This document shows positions 1 through 6,740 of a stretch of 14,206 nt of DNA, piece by piece. The number at the start of each line of letters is the position of its first letter. The stretch's first letter is position 1. The stretch comes from an uncultured Alphaproteobacteria bacterium (lineage in GTDB: Bacteria; Pseudomonadota; Alphaproteobacteria; RF32; CAG-239). The stretch lies in NCBI GenBank assembly GCA_900551585.1, contig URWU01000016.1:1-14206 (forward strand), given 5' to 3'. The notes beneath the pieces were generated by a model that was not told the origin of the DNA, did no database searches, and saw nothing but the letters and a program-made list of their open reading frames with translations. The position numbers were made by a program, and so were the translations under genes.

Positions 1-46
1 AGATGTAGCTCCGTCTCGTGGGCTCGGAGATGTGTATAAGAGACAG
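1..46. other. Illumina Nextera adapter contamination (left end)
   Basis: These bases are the reverse-complement end of the i7 Nextera adapter: AGAT, the 8-base index GTAGCTCC, then the transposase mosaic end finishing in GTGTATAAGAGACAG at position 46. They are not genomic. Read through as protein they give the well-known artefact peptide MGSEMCIRDR, which is fused in frame to the first real coding sequence. The index matches the one at the right end, as GGAGCTAC on the other strand. Confidence 0.98.
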
Positions 47-884
47 ATTTTTATCAGATAATACACCGGTCAAAGAAAAGAAAGACGAAAAAGCGGCTGC
101 TTCTGATGACGCAGAAAAAGTTACCGCGCCGCTGACACCGCCGGCAGAAAAACCTGCGGCAGATAAGAAAGAGAATAAAGACACAGAAGCTCCTGAAAAA
201 GACGAGAAAGACAAACCGGAGCAAACAACTTCTGAAGCAGTTGAAAAAGACAAGCCGAAAGAGACTGATAAAGAAGAAGATAAAGAGCCGGAGAACTGGC
301 GCAAAGATACTTTTAACGAATGGTACAGCTGGGGACGCGCTCATCATAAATGGGTTAAATCTTATCAAGATGAAAGCAACAAGAACGGCTTATCTATCAA
401 TATTTTTGCTAATCATGATGCTTACAATAAAGGTGATTTTGAAGCACAGATTATTTATCGCAAACATAATCATATCACGGTCAAAGGCAAAGACGGCAAA
501 GTGCCCGGAAATGATGTTTTTGACGGAATTATTGCCACGGCCAAAAGCGGCAGCAAGCAAATCAGCTTCGGCAACATCAAAAGCGATGAATTTAAAGCCC
601 GTTTAATGCTCGCCTGCCTGATTGAACCGGAAATTGAGATGATTAATGCTCCCAAAATTGAGGATTTGAAAAATGTTCCCGAAGAACTAATTGAAGCATT
701 AAAGAATCCGGCAAAACGCAAAGCAGAAATCGCCAATCAAAAACGTGAAAATCTTGACAGGCAAAAAAACGGCAGCGAACGCAAGCCTTATCGTAAAGAA
801 GGCGGAAAACCGCGCCGGGAATATAGCGATGAAGAAAAAGCCGCATATCGGGCCAGACAAGCAAAAAAATCCGCGGAGATGTGA
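47..884 (+). CDS. 3'-partial-contig CDS: charged low-complexity protein, C-terminal 278 residues, unknown function
   Basis: The reading frame is open from the adapter junction to a TGA at 882-884, so 278 native residues are visible and the real N-terminus is off the contig. The first ~80 native residues are Lys/Glu/Asp/Pro-rich with no hydrophobic positions and should be disordered. A folded central part follows (from about FNEWYSWGRAHHKW, nt ~310, to ~nt 690), then a basic tail rich in Lys and Arg. The stretch containing SGSKQISFGNIKSDEFKARL loosely recalls the LPD7-type accessory domain found in relaxases and polyvalent mobile-element proteins, but the match is too weak to assign. No signal peptide or membrane segment is visible. 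It converges on dnaK across a double terminator. The N-terminal ten residues of any automated call (MGSEMCIRDR) are adapter, not protein. Confidence 0.8.
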
Positions 885-936
885 TGTTTTTGCAGAATAT
901 TATCTCCCACGTTTGGTTATCCGTGAGACAATCCAT

Positions 937-972
937 AATAAAAAGGCCTCCCAATCGGAAGGCCTTTTTATT
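937..972. terminator. Bidirectional rho-independent terminator
   Basis: A perfect 13-bp stem (937-949 with 960-972; core AAAAAGGCCT / AGGCCTTTTT) closes a 10-nt loop. It has A-runs on one side and T-runs on the other, so it can end transcription in both directions. It lies 52 bp after the stop of the plus-strand gene and is the natural terminator for it. Confidence 0.9.
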
Positions 973-981
973 AAGATTTGC

Positions 982-1001
982 CTTAGGTATCTAATTTCGC
1001 T
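982..1001 (+). repeat. 20-bp direct repeat, copy 1
   Basis: CTTAGGTATCTAATTTCGCT matches 1097-1116 at 18 of 20 positions. The two copies flank the terminator at 1053-1080. Function unknown; it may be a small dispersed intergenic element. Confidence 0.6.
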
Positions 1002-1052
1002 GCGGTTATTTCATTTCCCTTGCTCAATAAAATATTCCAAAGAATTTGCAGA

Positions 1053-1080
1053 CAAAAACCACCTGAAAAGGTGGTTTTTG
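1053..1080. terminator. Bidirectional rho-independent terminator with GAAA tetraloop
   Basis: A perfect 12-bp stem (1053-1064 CAAAAACCACCT with 1069-1080) is closed by a GAAA loop on the plus strand, with flanking A and T tracts. On the minus strand it lies about 115 nt after the dnaK stop, so it is the likely end of the dnaK transcript. It also backs up the terminator at 937-972. Confidence 0.9.
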
Positions 1081-1096
1081 CTTAGCATTGGATCCA

Positions 1097-1157
1097 CTTA
1101 GGAATCTAAGTTCGCTTCGTTTGCTGTCGCTGCACTCGCTTACTAAGATTTTCTAAG
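1097..1157. repeat. Direct-repeat copy 2 inside an imperfect inverted repeat
   Basis: Copy 2 of the 20-bp repeat (1097-1116) also forms the left arm of an imperfect inverted repeat: CTTAGGAATCTAAGT (1097-1111) pairs with ACTAAGATTTTCTAAG (1142-1157) with a few mismatches. The loop between them is rich in CGCT/CGTT words. It resembles a small dispersed palindromic element rather than a gene. No open frame of note crosses it. Confidence 0.5.
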
Positions 1158-1163
1158 AATTTC

Positions 1164-1199
1164 AGTAAATAAATAATAAATCGTTGTTATTTATTTACT
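1164..1199. other. AT-only hairpin overlapping the dnaK stop codon
   Basis: A perfect 13-bp inverted repeat (AGTAAATAAATAA at 1164-1176; its complement at 1187-1199) with a 10-nt loop spans the dnaK TAA at 1195-1197. The stem has only two G/C pairs, so it would be a weak RNA structure. It might protect the mRNA 3' end or may simply reflect AT-rich sequence. Confidence 0.45.
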
Positions 1200-3114
1200 T
1201 CACTTCCTCAAAGTCAGCGTCAACGACTTTTTCATCCTGCGGCTGGGCAGAAGCGTCAGCACCGGCACCCATATCCGGACCGGCAGAACCGGCAGCGCCG
1301 GAAGCAGCGTCAGCCTGTTTGTACATTGCTTCACCGAGTTTCAAAGAAGCCTGCATCAAGCTTTCTGTCTTGGCTTTGATATTATCCAAGTCTTCGCTCT
1401 CAAGAGCTGATTTCAAAGTTTTGATTTCTTCTTCAATCTTGCTCTTTTCAGCGGCAGAAATTTTATCGCCGTGTTCTTTCAAAGTTTTTTCGGTACTCAA
1501 AACCAAAGCCTCGCCCTGATTCTTGGCTTCGACTAATTCTTTGCGTTTTTTATCAGCTTCGGCATTAGCTTCGGCGTCTTTTACCATTTTTTCGATATCG
1601 GCATCAGACAAACCGCCGCTGGCCTGAATGCGGATAGCCTGTTCTTTGTTGGTGGCTTTATCTTTGGCAGAAACGTTAACAATACCGTTGGCGTCAATAT
1701 CAAAGGTAACTTCAATCTGCGGCATACCGCGCGGTGCAGGCGGAATACCAACCAAGTCAAACTGGCCTAAGAGTTTGTTGTCGGCAGCCATTTCACGCTC
1801 GCCTTGGAAGACGCGGATGGTTACAGCTGTCTGACCGTCATCGGCCGTTGAGAAAACCTGAGATTTGCGGGTCGGAATAGTGGTGTTTCTGTCAATCAAG
1901 CGTGTGAAGACGCCGCCCAAAGTTTCAATACCCAAAGACAACGGGGTAACATCAAGCAGCAAGACGTCTTTAACATCGCCCATCAAAACACCGCCCTGAA
2001 TGGCAGCACCGACAGCAACAACTTCATCGGGGTTAACGCCCTTGTGCGGTTCTTTACCGAAGATTTCTTTTACTTTTTCCTGAACTTTAGGCATACGGGT
2101 CATACCGCCGACCAGAATAACTTCGCTGATTTCATTGGCTTTCAAACCGGCATCGGCCAAAGCTTTTTTGCAGGGTTCAACGGTTTTTTCAATCAAATCG
2201 CCGACCAAATCTTCTAATTTTGCACGGCTCAGTTTGATATTCAGGTGTTTCGGACCGGTTGCGTCTGCGGTAATAAACGGCAGGTTGATTTCGGTCTGTG
2301 TGGTTGAAGACAACTCAATTTTAGCTTTTTCAGCAGCTTCTTTCAAACGCTGCAGAGCCAGACGGTCGTTTTTCAAATCAATACCGGACTCTTTTTTGAA
2401 CTCGTCAACAAGATAATCCAAAATGCGGCGGTCAAAGTCTTCACCACCCAGGAAGGTATCACCGTTTGTTGATTTTACTTCAAAGACGCCGTCGCCGATT
2501 TCCAAAATGGAAATATCGAACGTACCGCCGCCCAAGTCATAAACAGCGATGGTGCCGGTTGCTTTTTTATCCATACCATAAGCCAAAGCGGCAGCCGTCG
2601 GCTCGTTGATGATACGCAGAACTTCCAAACCGGCAATTTTACCGGCATCTTTGGTTGCCTGACGCTGAGAGTCATTGAAGTAAGCCGGAACGGTAATAAC
2701 GGCTTTTTCGATTTTTTCGCCCAAATAGCTTTCGGCATATTCTTTAATTTTTTGCAAAACAATTGCCGAGATTTGTGACGGAGCATATTTTTGGCCTTTG
2801 ACTTCTACCCACGCGTCGCCATTGTCACCATTGATGATTTTGTAAGGAACGATATTTTTATCTTTGGAAACTTCCGGAGAATCAAAACGGCGTCCAATCA
2901 AACGTTTGATGGCAAACAAGGTGTTTTCGGGGTTGGTGACAGATTGACGTTTAGCCGGAAAACCAACCAGACGTTCCGTATCAGTGAAAGCCACCATCGA
3001 AGGGGTGGTTCTGGCACCTTCAGAGTTTTCCAAAACTTTGGCTTCTCCGCCATCCATAACGGCAAAGCAGGAGTTGGTTGTACCAAGGTCAATACCAATT
3101 ACTTTATTGCTCAT
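1195..3114 (-). CDS. dnaK: Chaperone protein DnaK (Hsp70)
   Basis: ATP-dependent cytosolic chaperone that binds exposed hydrophobic segments and hands aggregates to ClpB, which is also in this window. At 639 residues it is the normal full length. All three Hsp70 signatures are present: IDLGTTNS (residues 8-15), VYDLGGGTFDIS (191-202) and VILVGGMTRMPKVQ (332-345). The interdomain linker DVLLLDV is at 383-389, followed by the beta substrate-binding domain, a helical lid and a Gly/Ala-rich tail ending VVDADFEEVK, the conserved bacterial C-terminus. The ATG at 3112-3114 has an AAGGAA ribosome site about 8 nt upstream (3122-3127), which supports this start. A heat-shock-type promoter lies at 3165-3193. 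No dnaJ follows: the next features are terminators and a convergent gene, so dnaK appears to end its transcript alone. No terminator is visible between the upstream oxidoreductase and dnaK, so read-through is possible. Confidence 0.99.
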   Translation of the reverse strand: MSNKVIGIDLGTTNSCFAVMDGGEAKVLENSEGARTTPSMVAFTDTERLVGFPAKRQSVTNPENTLFAIKRLIGRRFDSPEVSKDKNIVPYKIINGDNGDAWVEVKGQKYAPSQISAIVLQKIKEYAESYLGEKIEKAVITVPAYFNDSQRQATKDAGKIAGLEVLRIINEPTAAALAYGMDKKATGTIAVYDLGGGTFDISILEIGDGVFEVKSTNGDTFLGGEDFDRRILDYLVDEFKKESGIDLKNDRLALQRLKEAAEKAKIELSSTTQTEINLPFITADATGPKHLNIKLSRAKLEDLVGDLIEKTVEPCKKALADAGLKANEISEVILVGGMTRMPKVQEKVKEIFGKEPHKGVNPDEVVAVGAAIQGGVLMGDVKDVLLLDVTPLSLGIETLGGVFTRLIDRNTTIPTRKSQVFSTADDGQTAVTIRVFQGEREMAADNKLLGQFDLVGIPPAPRGMPQIEVTFDIDANGIVNVSAKDKATNKEQAIRIQASGGLSDADIEKMVKDAEANAEADKKRKELVEAKNQGEALVLSTEKTLKEHGDKISAAEKSKIEEEIKTLKSALESEDLDNIKAKTESLMQASLKLGEAMYKQADAASGAAGSAGPDMGAGADASAQPQDEKVVDADFEEVK

Positions 3115-3164
3115 GTTTCATTTCCTTTTTATAAAACTGATGTCTAAATTCTTTCTATTAGCAT

Positions 3165-3193
3165 ATATAGGGAGACAAAACAGGGTATGCAAG
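3165..3193 (-). promoter_or_regulatory. Candidate sigma-32-type heat-shock promoter of dnaK
   Basis: Read on the minus strand, CTTG (3193-3190) is followed by 18 nt and then CCTATAT (3171-3165). This fits the alphaproteobacterial heat-shock consensus CTTG-N17/18-CYTATNT exactly. Transcription would start near 3158, giving a leader of about 44 nt before the dnaK ATG. No CIRCE-type inverted repeat is seen here. Confidence 0.65.
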
Positions 3194-3244
3194 AGTTGGC
3201 AAAGATTTTTTGAAAATTTTATCAAAGAGGTGGCAGATTTTAAT

Positions 3245-4132
3245 TTAAATCATGTGCTGTTCTATTTGAGCGCAGAGTTTCACATTCTGCAAAGCTTCGG
3301 CAAGAGAGACATAAGGCGCCTCGCTGCCTTGTGCCATATTGATAAAATTGCGCTGCTCATTGGCCAGGGAATCGCCGCCCTCAAGCAGTACTTCACCGTT
3401 CTTGCTCAAACGGCGCTCATAAAAATCTATGCGGTAGAGATTATCCATGCTATCGGTTATTTCCATATATCTCTGCATCGGAATATCGGCAATAGCCGCT
3501 TCCAGCTCAACTTCCGCTTCAGGATAAAATATTTTGACCTTTGCATGCTGAGTCCAGTCATATTGCGGCAATTTGGAAACTGCAATTTTTTCCGGCGGCT
3601 GCGGCAGCAAAGATGAGACAATCGCCAAATCATGAATCATCAATTCCGGCACAACGGTCACAACCCTTTTGCCTTTGGCATTACGACTCACCCGAATCCC
3701 TTTTATTTTTTTCACCGAATGTTTTATATCTTTTTTCAGCGCTATCACCGCCGGATTATAATTTTCTGTATGACCAACCAAAATCGGCGTTCCGGTTTTC
3801 TGAGCCGTTTTAATAATTTCCAGACATTCGACCTCATTTGCCGCCATCGGTTTTTCCAGCATTGTCGGCAGCCCGCGTTTCAACATCTCAACGGCAATAT
3901 CGGCATGAGCCGTTGCAGGGGTACAGATAAAGACGGCATCGCAATTTTCCCGCGTGATTTCATCAAGATTGTTAAACGCGCCGACGCCTAATTCGGCGGC
4001 TTTTTCTTTGGTTGTGCTGCGGTTCAAAATTCCGACTATTTCAGTTTCAGCGGCAAAATTCTCACGCAAAACCCGAATATGTTTGCTGCCCATATTATTG
4101 CAGCCGATAACGGCTATTCTCAATTTGGTCAT
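3245..4132 (-). CDS. Gfo/Idh/MocA-family NAD(P)-dependent oxidoreductase
   Basis: This is a sugar-type dehydrogenase of 295 residues with an N-terminal Rossmann fold. The dinucleotide loop VIGCNNMG is at residues 8-15, the family hallmark EKP at 93-95, and VGHTENYNPA at 119-128 opens the C-terminal substrate domain. ELMIHDLAIV (163-172) carries the family's His-Asp pair and recalls the D-x-IHD motif of UDP-GlcNAc 3-dehydrogenase-like members, but the substrate cannot be fixed from sequence. The nucleotide loop has Asn where many members have the second Gly of GxGxxG. It is the last gene of a three-gene operon. Its ATG shares one base with the TAA of the HD-domain gene (TAATG), and an AAGGAG ribosome site (rc of 4141-4146) lies inside that gene, so translation is likely coupled. 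No clear terminator follows its TAA at 3245-3247. Confidence 0.9.
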   Translation of the reverse strand: MTKLRIAVIGCNNMGSKHIRVLRENFAAETEIVGILNRSTTKEKAAELGVGAFNNLDEITRENCDAVFICTPATAHADIAVEMLKRGLPTMLEKPMAANEVECLEIIKTAQKTGTPILVGHTENYNPAVIALKKDIKHSVKKIKGIRVSRNAKGKRVVTVVPELMIHDLAIVSSLLPQPPEKIAVSKLPQYDWTQHAKVKIFYPEAEVELEAAIADIPMQRYMEITDSMDNLYRIDFYERRLSKNGEVLLEGGDSLANEQRNFINMAQGSEAPYVSLAEALQNVKLCAQIEQHMI

Positions 4133-4737
4133 TATAAATTCTCCTTTATTCCCGGCAGCAAATCATAAAGATTACAACAGGTATAGGTTTCAAAATATTG
4201 TTTTTCAGCAAACATTTTGCGCCATTTTTCAATCATGCCCGGCATTTCGCCATAGCGCAGCGCCACATCGACAACGCGTTTTTCAATAATACAAAATCCT
4301 TCGGCGCAGCCTAGGGCATCTGCCAGACGAACCAAACGGTCATAGTCGTCAAACTCAAAAGAGGTGATATATTTTTTAATAAACGCCCATTCTTCCGGCG
4401 CGCCGTCATAAGGGCTGGTTCCCCAGTCCGGTTTATCGGGAAAATAAAAAGAATGGCTCAAACTGACGCGGGCAACCTCATGCCAGCCCTGTGACAAAGC
4501 ATAATCATAACCGGCGTAAATATGCTTTTGGCCGACAAAGCCGATACGACGGCCGATATCATGAAGCAGCCCTAAAACAAAAGCTTTTTCCGAATCCAAA
4601 TGCGGGCAGCGCGCGGCAATATTCTCGCAAGCCCTGGCAACATAATAGCTGTGGTCAATCCATTTTCCGGGGTTCAACTCTCCGGCTTTTTTCAATTCGG
4701 CTTCAGCCGTTGCTCTGTCCGGATATCCCCGCTGCAT
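4132..4737 (-). CDS. HD-domain protein (putative phosphohydrolase)
   Basis: A 201-residue soluble protein of the HD superfamily, metal-dependent phosphohydrolases acting on nucleotides or phosphoesters. The metal-binding set is readable: first His in WIDHSYYVA (H29), the HD pair in LLHDIGRR (H59-D60), further His residues at 86 and 95, and a late Asp in RLADALG (D140). No second domain or membrane segment is present, so it is a stand-alone HD enzyme and not a regulatory HD-GYP. The start is supported by an AGGGA ribosome site that overlaps the TAG of the upstream phosphorylase gene (TAGGGATAAAAAATATG; 12-bp gap), and its own stop overlaps the next ATG. The tight spacing with a nucleoside-phosphorylase-like enzyme suggests a role in nucleotide or sugar-phosphate turnover, but this is inference. 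Confidence 0.85.
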   Translation of the reverse strand: MQRGYPDRATAEAELKKAGELNPGKWIDHSYYVARACENIAARCPHLDSEKAFVLGLLHDIGRRIGFVGQKHIYAGYDYALSQGWHEVARVSLSHSFYFPDKPDWGTSPYDGAPEEWAFIKKYITSFEFDDYDRLVRLADALGCAEGFCIIEKRVVDVALRYGEMPGMIEKWRKMFAEKQYFETYTCCNLYDLLPGIKENL

Positions 4738-4749
4738 ATTTTTTTATCC

Positions 4750-6246
4750 CTAATATTTGGTTCGGCCGGAAATTTCATAACCGGTATAGCCGTCAACAAC
4801 CGAATTGGCAAAAGCAAAATCCGTTGAATTGACTGCGTGGACGCGGTAAAGTGTCTCGCCCTGCTCTACCCTGTCGCCGACTTTTTTCAACAAGTCTAAT
4901 CCGGCGCCCGGGTATTGTGCCGCTCCGGCCAGAACGCCGATTTTGTTAATGCGCTCGTTATCAATGCTTTCAACCACGCCGCTGATATTGGAAACAATAT
5001 CACGGGTCAGATGTCCCAACTGCGGCTGCGGCGCTTTGCCCTGAGCATGAATAATCTTATTCATCGCTTCCAAAGCACGGCCGGAGGTTAAAATCTCTTT
5101 GGCAACATGGTAGCCCTGACCGCCTCTGAGTTTGGGGTCAAATTCCAGAATGCGGCCGGCCAGGAATAATGATTTTTCGCGCAAATCCTGCGGCGCGTCT
5201 TCTTTATTGCGCAGCACTTTCATCACATCTCTGGCTTCCAAAACAGCGCCGACGCCATTACCAATCGGTTCGCTGCCGTCGGTAATCACAGCGTCAATCT
5301 CAATTGAGAGCATATCTCCGACATATTCAATCAGTTTTCTCAAGCGCATGGCCTCGCCGGTTCTTTTAATGCGGGCGTTCGGCCCGACCGGAATATCAAT
5401 AACCAGATGCGTCACGCCGGCGGCAATTTTAATTGCCAAAATCGAAGCGGCAATATGGTGCAGCTGGGTTAAGCCGATATGTCTTTCAACCGAAGAAACC
5501 AGCTTGTTGGCCGAGGCAATCGACAAGCCCTCATAACTAACAATCGCGCCGCGATTTTCCTTAATCACTTTTTTCAGCTCGGCCTCGTCAAGGTCAACAT
5601 TGGCCAAAACCGCCATCACATCGGCAACGCCGGCGCAGGAAGTCAGCGAGCGGGCGCCGGTTTTCGGCATAGGCAGACCGTAAGCGGCAACAATCGCCGT
5701 AATAATAATATCTGTTTTATTACCCGGAACGCCGCCCAAGCAATGGTGGTCAACCACAATGCTTTCGTTGTCCCAGTGCAGGGTGTTGTCTCCGACTAAA
5801 GCCTCGGTAAAAGACAAGACTTCGGGTGCAGTCATAAACGAGCCGGAGGCCACCAAAAAAGAAGCAATATCCATATTAGAATAACGTTTGGTCGCAATGT
5901 CATTGACAATGGCGCTGTATTCGCCCGAACTCAAAATATTGCCGGCGATTTTACGCTTAATCGACGCCAAACTCGGCGGCGGTGAAGACAGGGTCATGGT
6001 GATATTGGCGCCTTCGGGCAGATTTAACATCTCAAAAGCTTCGGTATTCAAAGCCAGCTCTGTCGGCTTGACCAGGCGCTCATCATCAACCACCTGCAAA
6101 AAAGCAAAAACCGGCTTCACGCCCCCATGAATCTCTATTTTAGTCAGAGTCTGGACATCATCAACCTTATAAGCCGTGCAATCCCGATGGATATAGGCCA
6201 GATTTTCGTTAAAAGAATTGATTGGCAAGTGTTTTAAGTTAAGCAT
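4750..6246 (-). CDS. Thymidine phosphorylase / AMP phosphorylase-family protein
   Basis: A member of the long (~500-residue) branch of the pyrimidine-nucleoside phosphorylase family, which cleaves nucleosides or AMP with phosphate to a free base and a (deoxy)ribose phosphate. It has 498 residues in the expected order: an extra N-terminal domain (1-~85), a helical region (~95-160), the phosphate-binding core with HHCLGGVPGNKT (167-178) and PKTGARSLTS (194-203, R199 aligning with the Arg of SGRGL in DeoA), and the C-terminal nucleoside-phosphorylase domain (~430-498, with RVEQGETLYRVHA). The N-terminal extension and GGVPGNKT favour the AMP-phosphorylase/TP-like branch over classical DeoA. The position usually Lys before His in DKH is His here (H167). 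ATG at 6244-6246 follows an AAGGG ribosome site (rc of 6252-6256). It is the first gene of the operon with the HD protein and the oxidoreductase. No Rubisco or ribose-1,5-bisphosphate isomerase is in view. Confidence 0.88.
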   Translation of the reverse strand: MLNLKHLPINSFNENLAYIHRDCTAYKVDDVQTLTKIEIHGGVKPVFAFLQVVDDERLVKPTELALNTEAFEMLNLPEGANITMTLSSPPPSLASIKRKIAGNILSSGEYSAIVNDIATKRYSNMDIASFLVASGSFMTAPEVLSFTEALVGDNTLHWDNESIVVDHHCLGGVPGNKTDIIITAIVAAYGLPMPKTGARSLTSCAGVADVMAVLANVDLDEAELKKVIKENRGAIVSYEGLSIASANKLVSSVERHIGLTQLHHIAASILAIKIAAGVTHLVIDIPVGPNARIKRTGEAMRLRKLIEYVGDMLSIEIDAVITDGSEPIGNGVGAVLEARDVMKVLRNKEDAPQDLREKSLFLAGRILEFDPKLRGGQGYHVAKEILTSGRALEAMNKIIHAQGKAPQPQLGHLTRDIVSNISGVVESIDNERINKIGVLAGAAQYPGAGLDLLKKVGDRVEQGETLYRVHAVNSTDFAFANSVVDGYTGYEISGRTKY

Positions 6247-6263
6247 TTTAACCCTTAGATAAA

Positions 6264-6295
6264 TGACAATTGTGAATATGATAGATTATGTCACA
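6264..6295. promoter_or_regulatory. Possible operator palindromes upstream of the phosphorylase operon
   Basis: A 12-bp near-palindrome TGACAATTGTGA (6264-6275, 10 of 12 symmetric) lies within the 30 bp before the phosphorylase ribosome site. Its TGTGA (6271-6275) is matched by TCACA at 6291-6295, fifteen bases on. The spacing is wrong for a CRP site. I could not place a convincing -35/-10 pair here, so this is only a weak candidate for regulation. Confidence 0.25.
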
Positions 6296-6347
6296 TTATT
6301 ACTTAATAAACCATAAACGCAAACGCAGCGCGTTTGATCGCATCAGT

Positions 6348-6480
6348 CAGCTGACGCACTGCTCGGTCGGGAACGCCCAACGGCGCAGGCAAGCGCCTGA
6401 GGCATGAATCAGCTGTCTCACCGCTCGCGGTCGGGAACGCCCGACGGCGAAAAGTTAGCTGTCTCACCGCTCGCGTTGCT
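6348..6480. repeat. Degenerate GC-rich repeats, three partial copies, with small hairpins
   Basis: Three related units start at 6348, 6410 and 6456, each with CAGCTG or TAGCTG, then a CTCAC/CGCAC word and GCTCG. The first two continue with CGGTCGGGAACGCCC and CGGCG. Inside unit 2, GTCGGG-AACG-CCCGAC (6430-6445) is a perfect 6-bp hairpin; another, CAGGC-AAGC-GCCTG, lies at 6386-6399. GGCGAAAAGT (6446-6455) recurs inverted at 6653-6662. The local base composition is clearly more GC-rich than the flanks. It looks like debris of small dispersed intergenic repeats, not a gene. Confidence 0.6.
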
Positions 6481-6510
6481 CGCCCAGAATCTTGTCGCTC
6501 AGCCACTGTC

Positions 6511-6649
6511 GTCATTCTGACACAGAGCATAGCGATGTGGAAGAATCCAGTTAAATAATGTAGCCTTATTGTCACCTTGAGCGAAGTCGAAAGGTCTCAG
6601 CAAATTAATAAGGCTGAGATGTTTCGGCTGCGCTCAACATGACAATAAG
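6511..6649. repeat. Long imperfect hairpin repeat with an extra half-copy
   Basis: Arms 6565-6600 and 6614-6649 are inverted copies matching at 30 of 36 positions around a 13-nt loop (6601-6613). Words such as TTGAGCGAAGTCGAAA and the TGTCA ends are typical of dispersed palindromic elements seen in many bacterial intergenic regions. A related half-unit, GTCATTCTGACACAGAGC through GAAGAATCCAG, sits just before it at 6511-6550. A transcript would fold into a long stem on either strand. It could act as a transcription or mRNA boundary between the divergent genes, but that is inference. Confidence 0.7.
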
Positions 6650-6663
6650 CAAGACTTTTCGCC

Positions 6664-6683
6664 GCAGGCCGTTGCCTGCTTTT
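6664..6683 (+). terminator. Weak terminator-like hairpin
   Basis: GCAGGC-CGTT-GCCTGC (6664-6679) forms a perfect 6-bp stem followed by only four T residues before CC. No gene reads into it from the left on this strand. It is more likely part of the repeat patch, although it could block read-through into the secreted-protein gene. Confidence 0.35.
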
Positions 6684-6740
6684 CCTTTAAATCCAACCAC
6701 TTATCTCTCCCATTTAATTTGCCGTCTTTGCATTTTTAGG

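Noticed and set aside
18..47. Start codon and N-terminal peptide MGSEMCIRDR of the first open frame
   Set aside because: It is translated from Nextera adapter; the native reading frame enters from off the contig.
1184..3147. Several 60-140-residue open frames opposite or inside dnaK
   Set aside because: They are antisense or shifted shadows of a complete, unmistakable dnaK frame; none has supporting motifs.
3541..3991. Overlapping plus-strand frames opposite the oxidoreductase
   Set aside because: They are His/Phe-rich shadow translations without ribosome sites; the minus-strand Gfo/Idh motifs are decisive.
6348..6480. Possible CRISPR array or tandem attachment sites
   Set aside because: Only three degenerate units with unequal spacing (62 and 46 bp), no uniform spacers and no cas or integrase gene nearby.
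6303..6575. 90-residue minus-strand open frame in the repeat patch
   Set aside because: It is composed of the repeat units themselves, has no ribosome site of note and reads as low-quality Arg-rich sequence. It most likely arises from the repeats.
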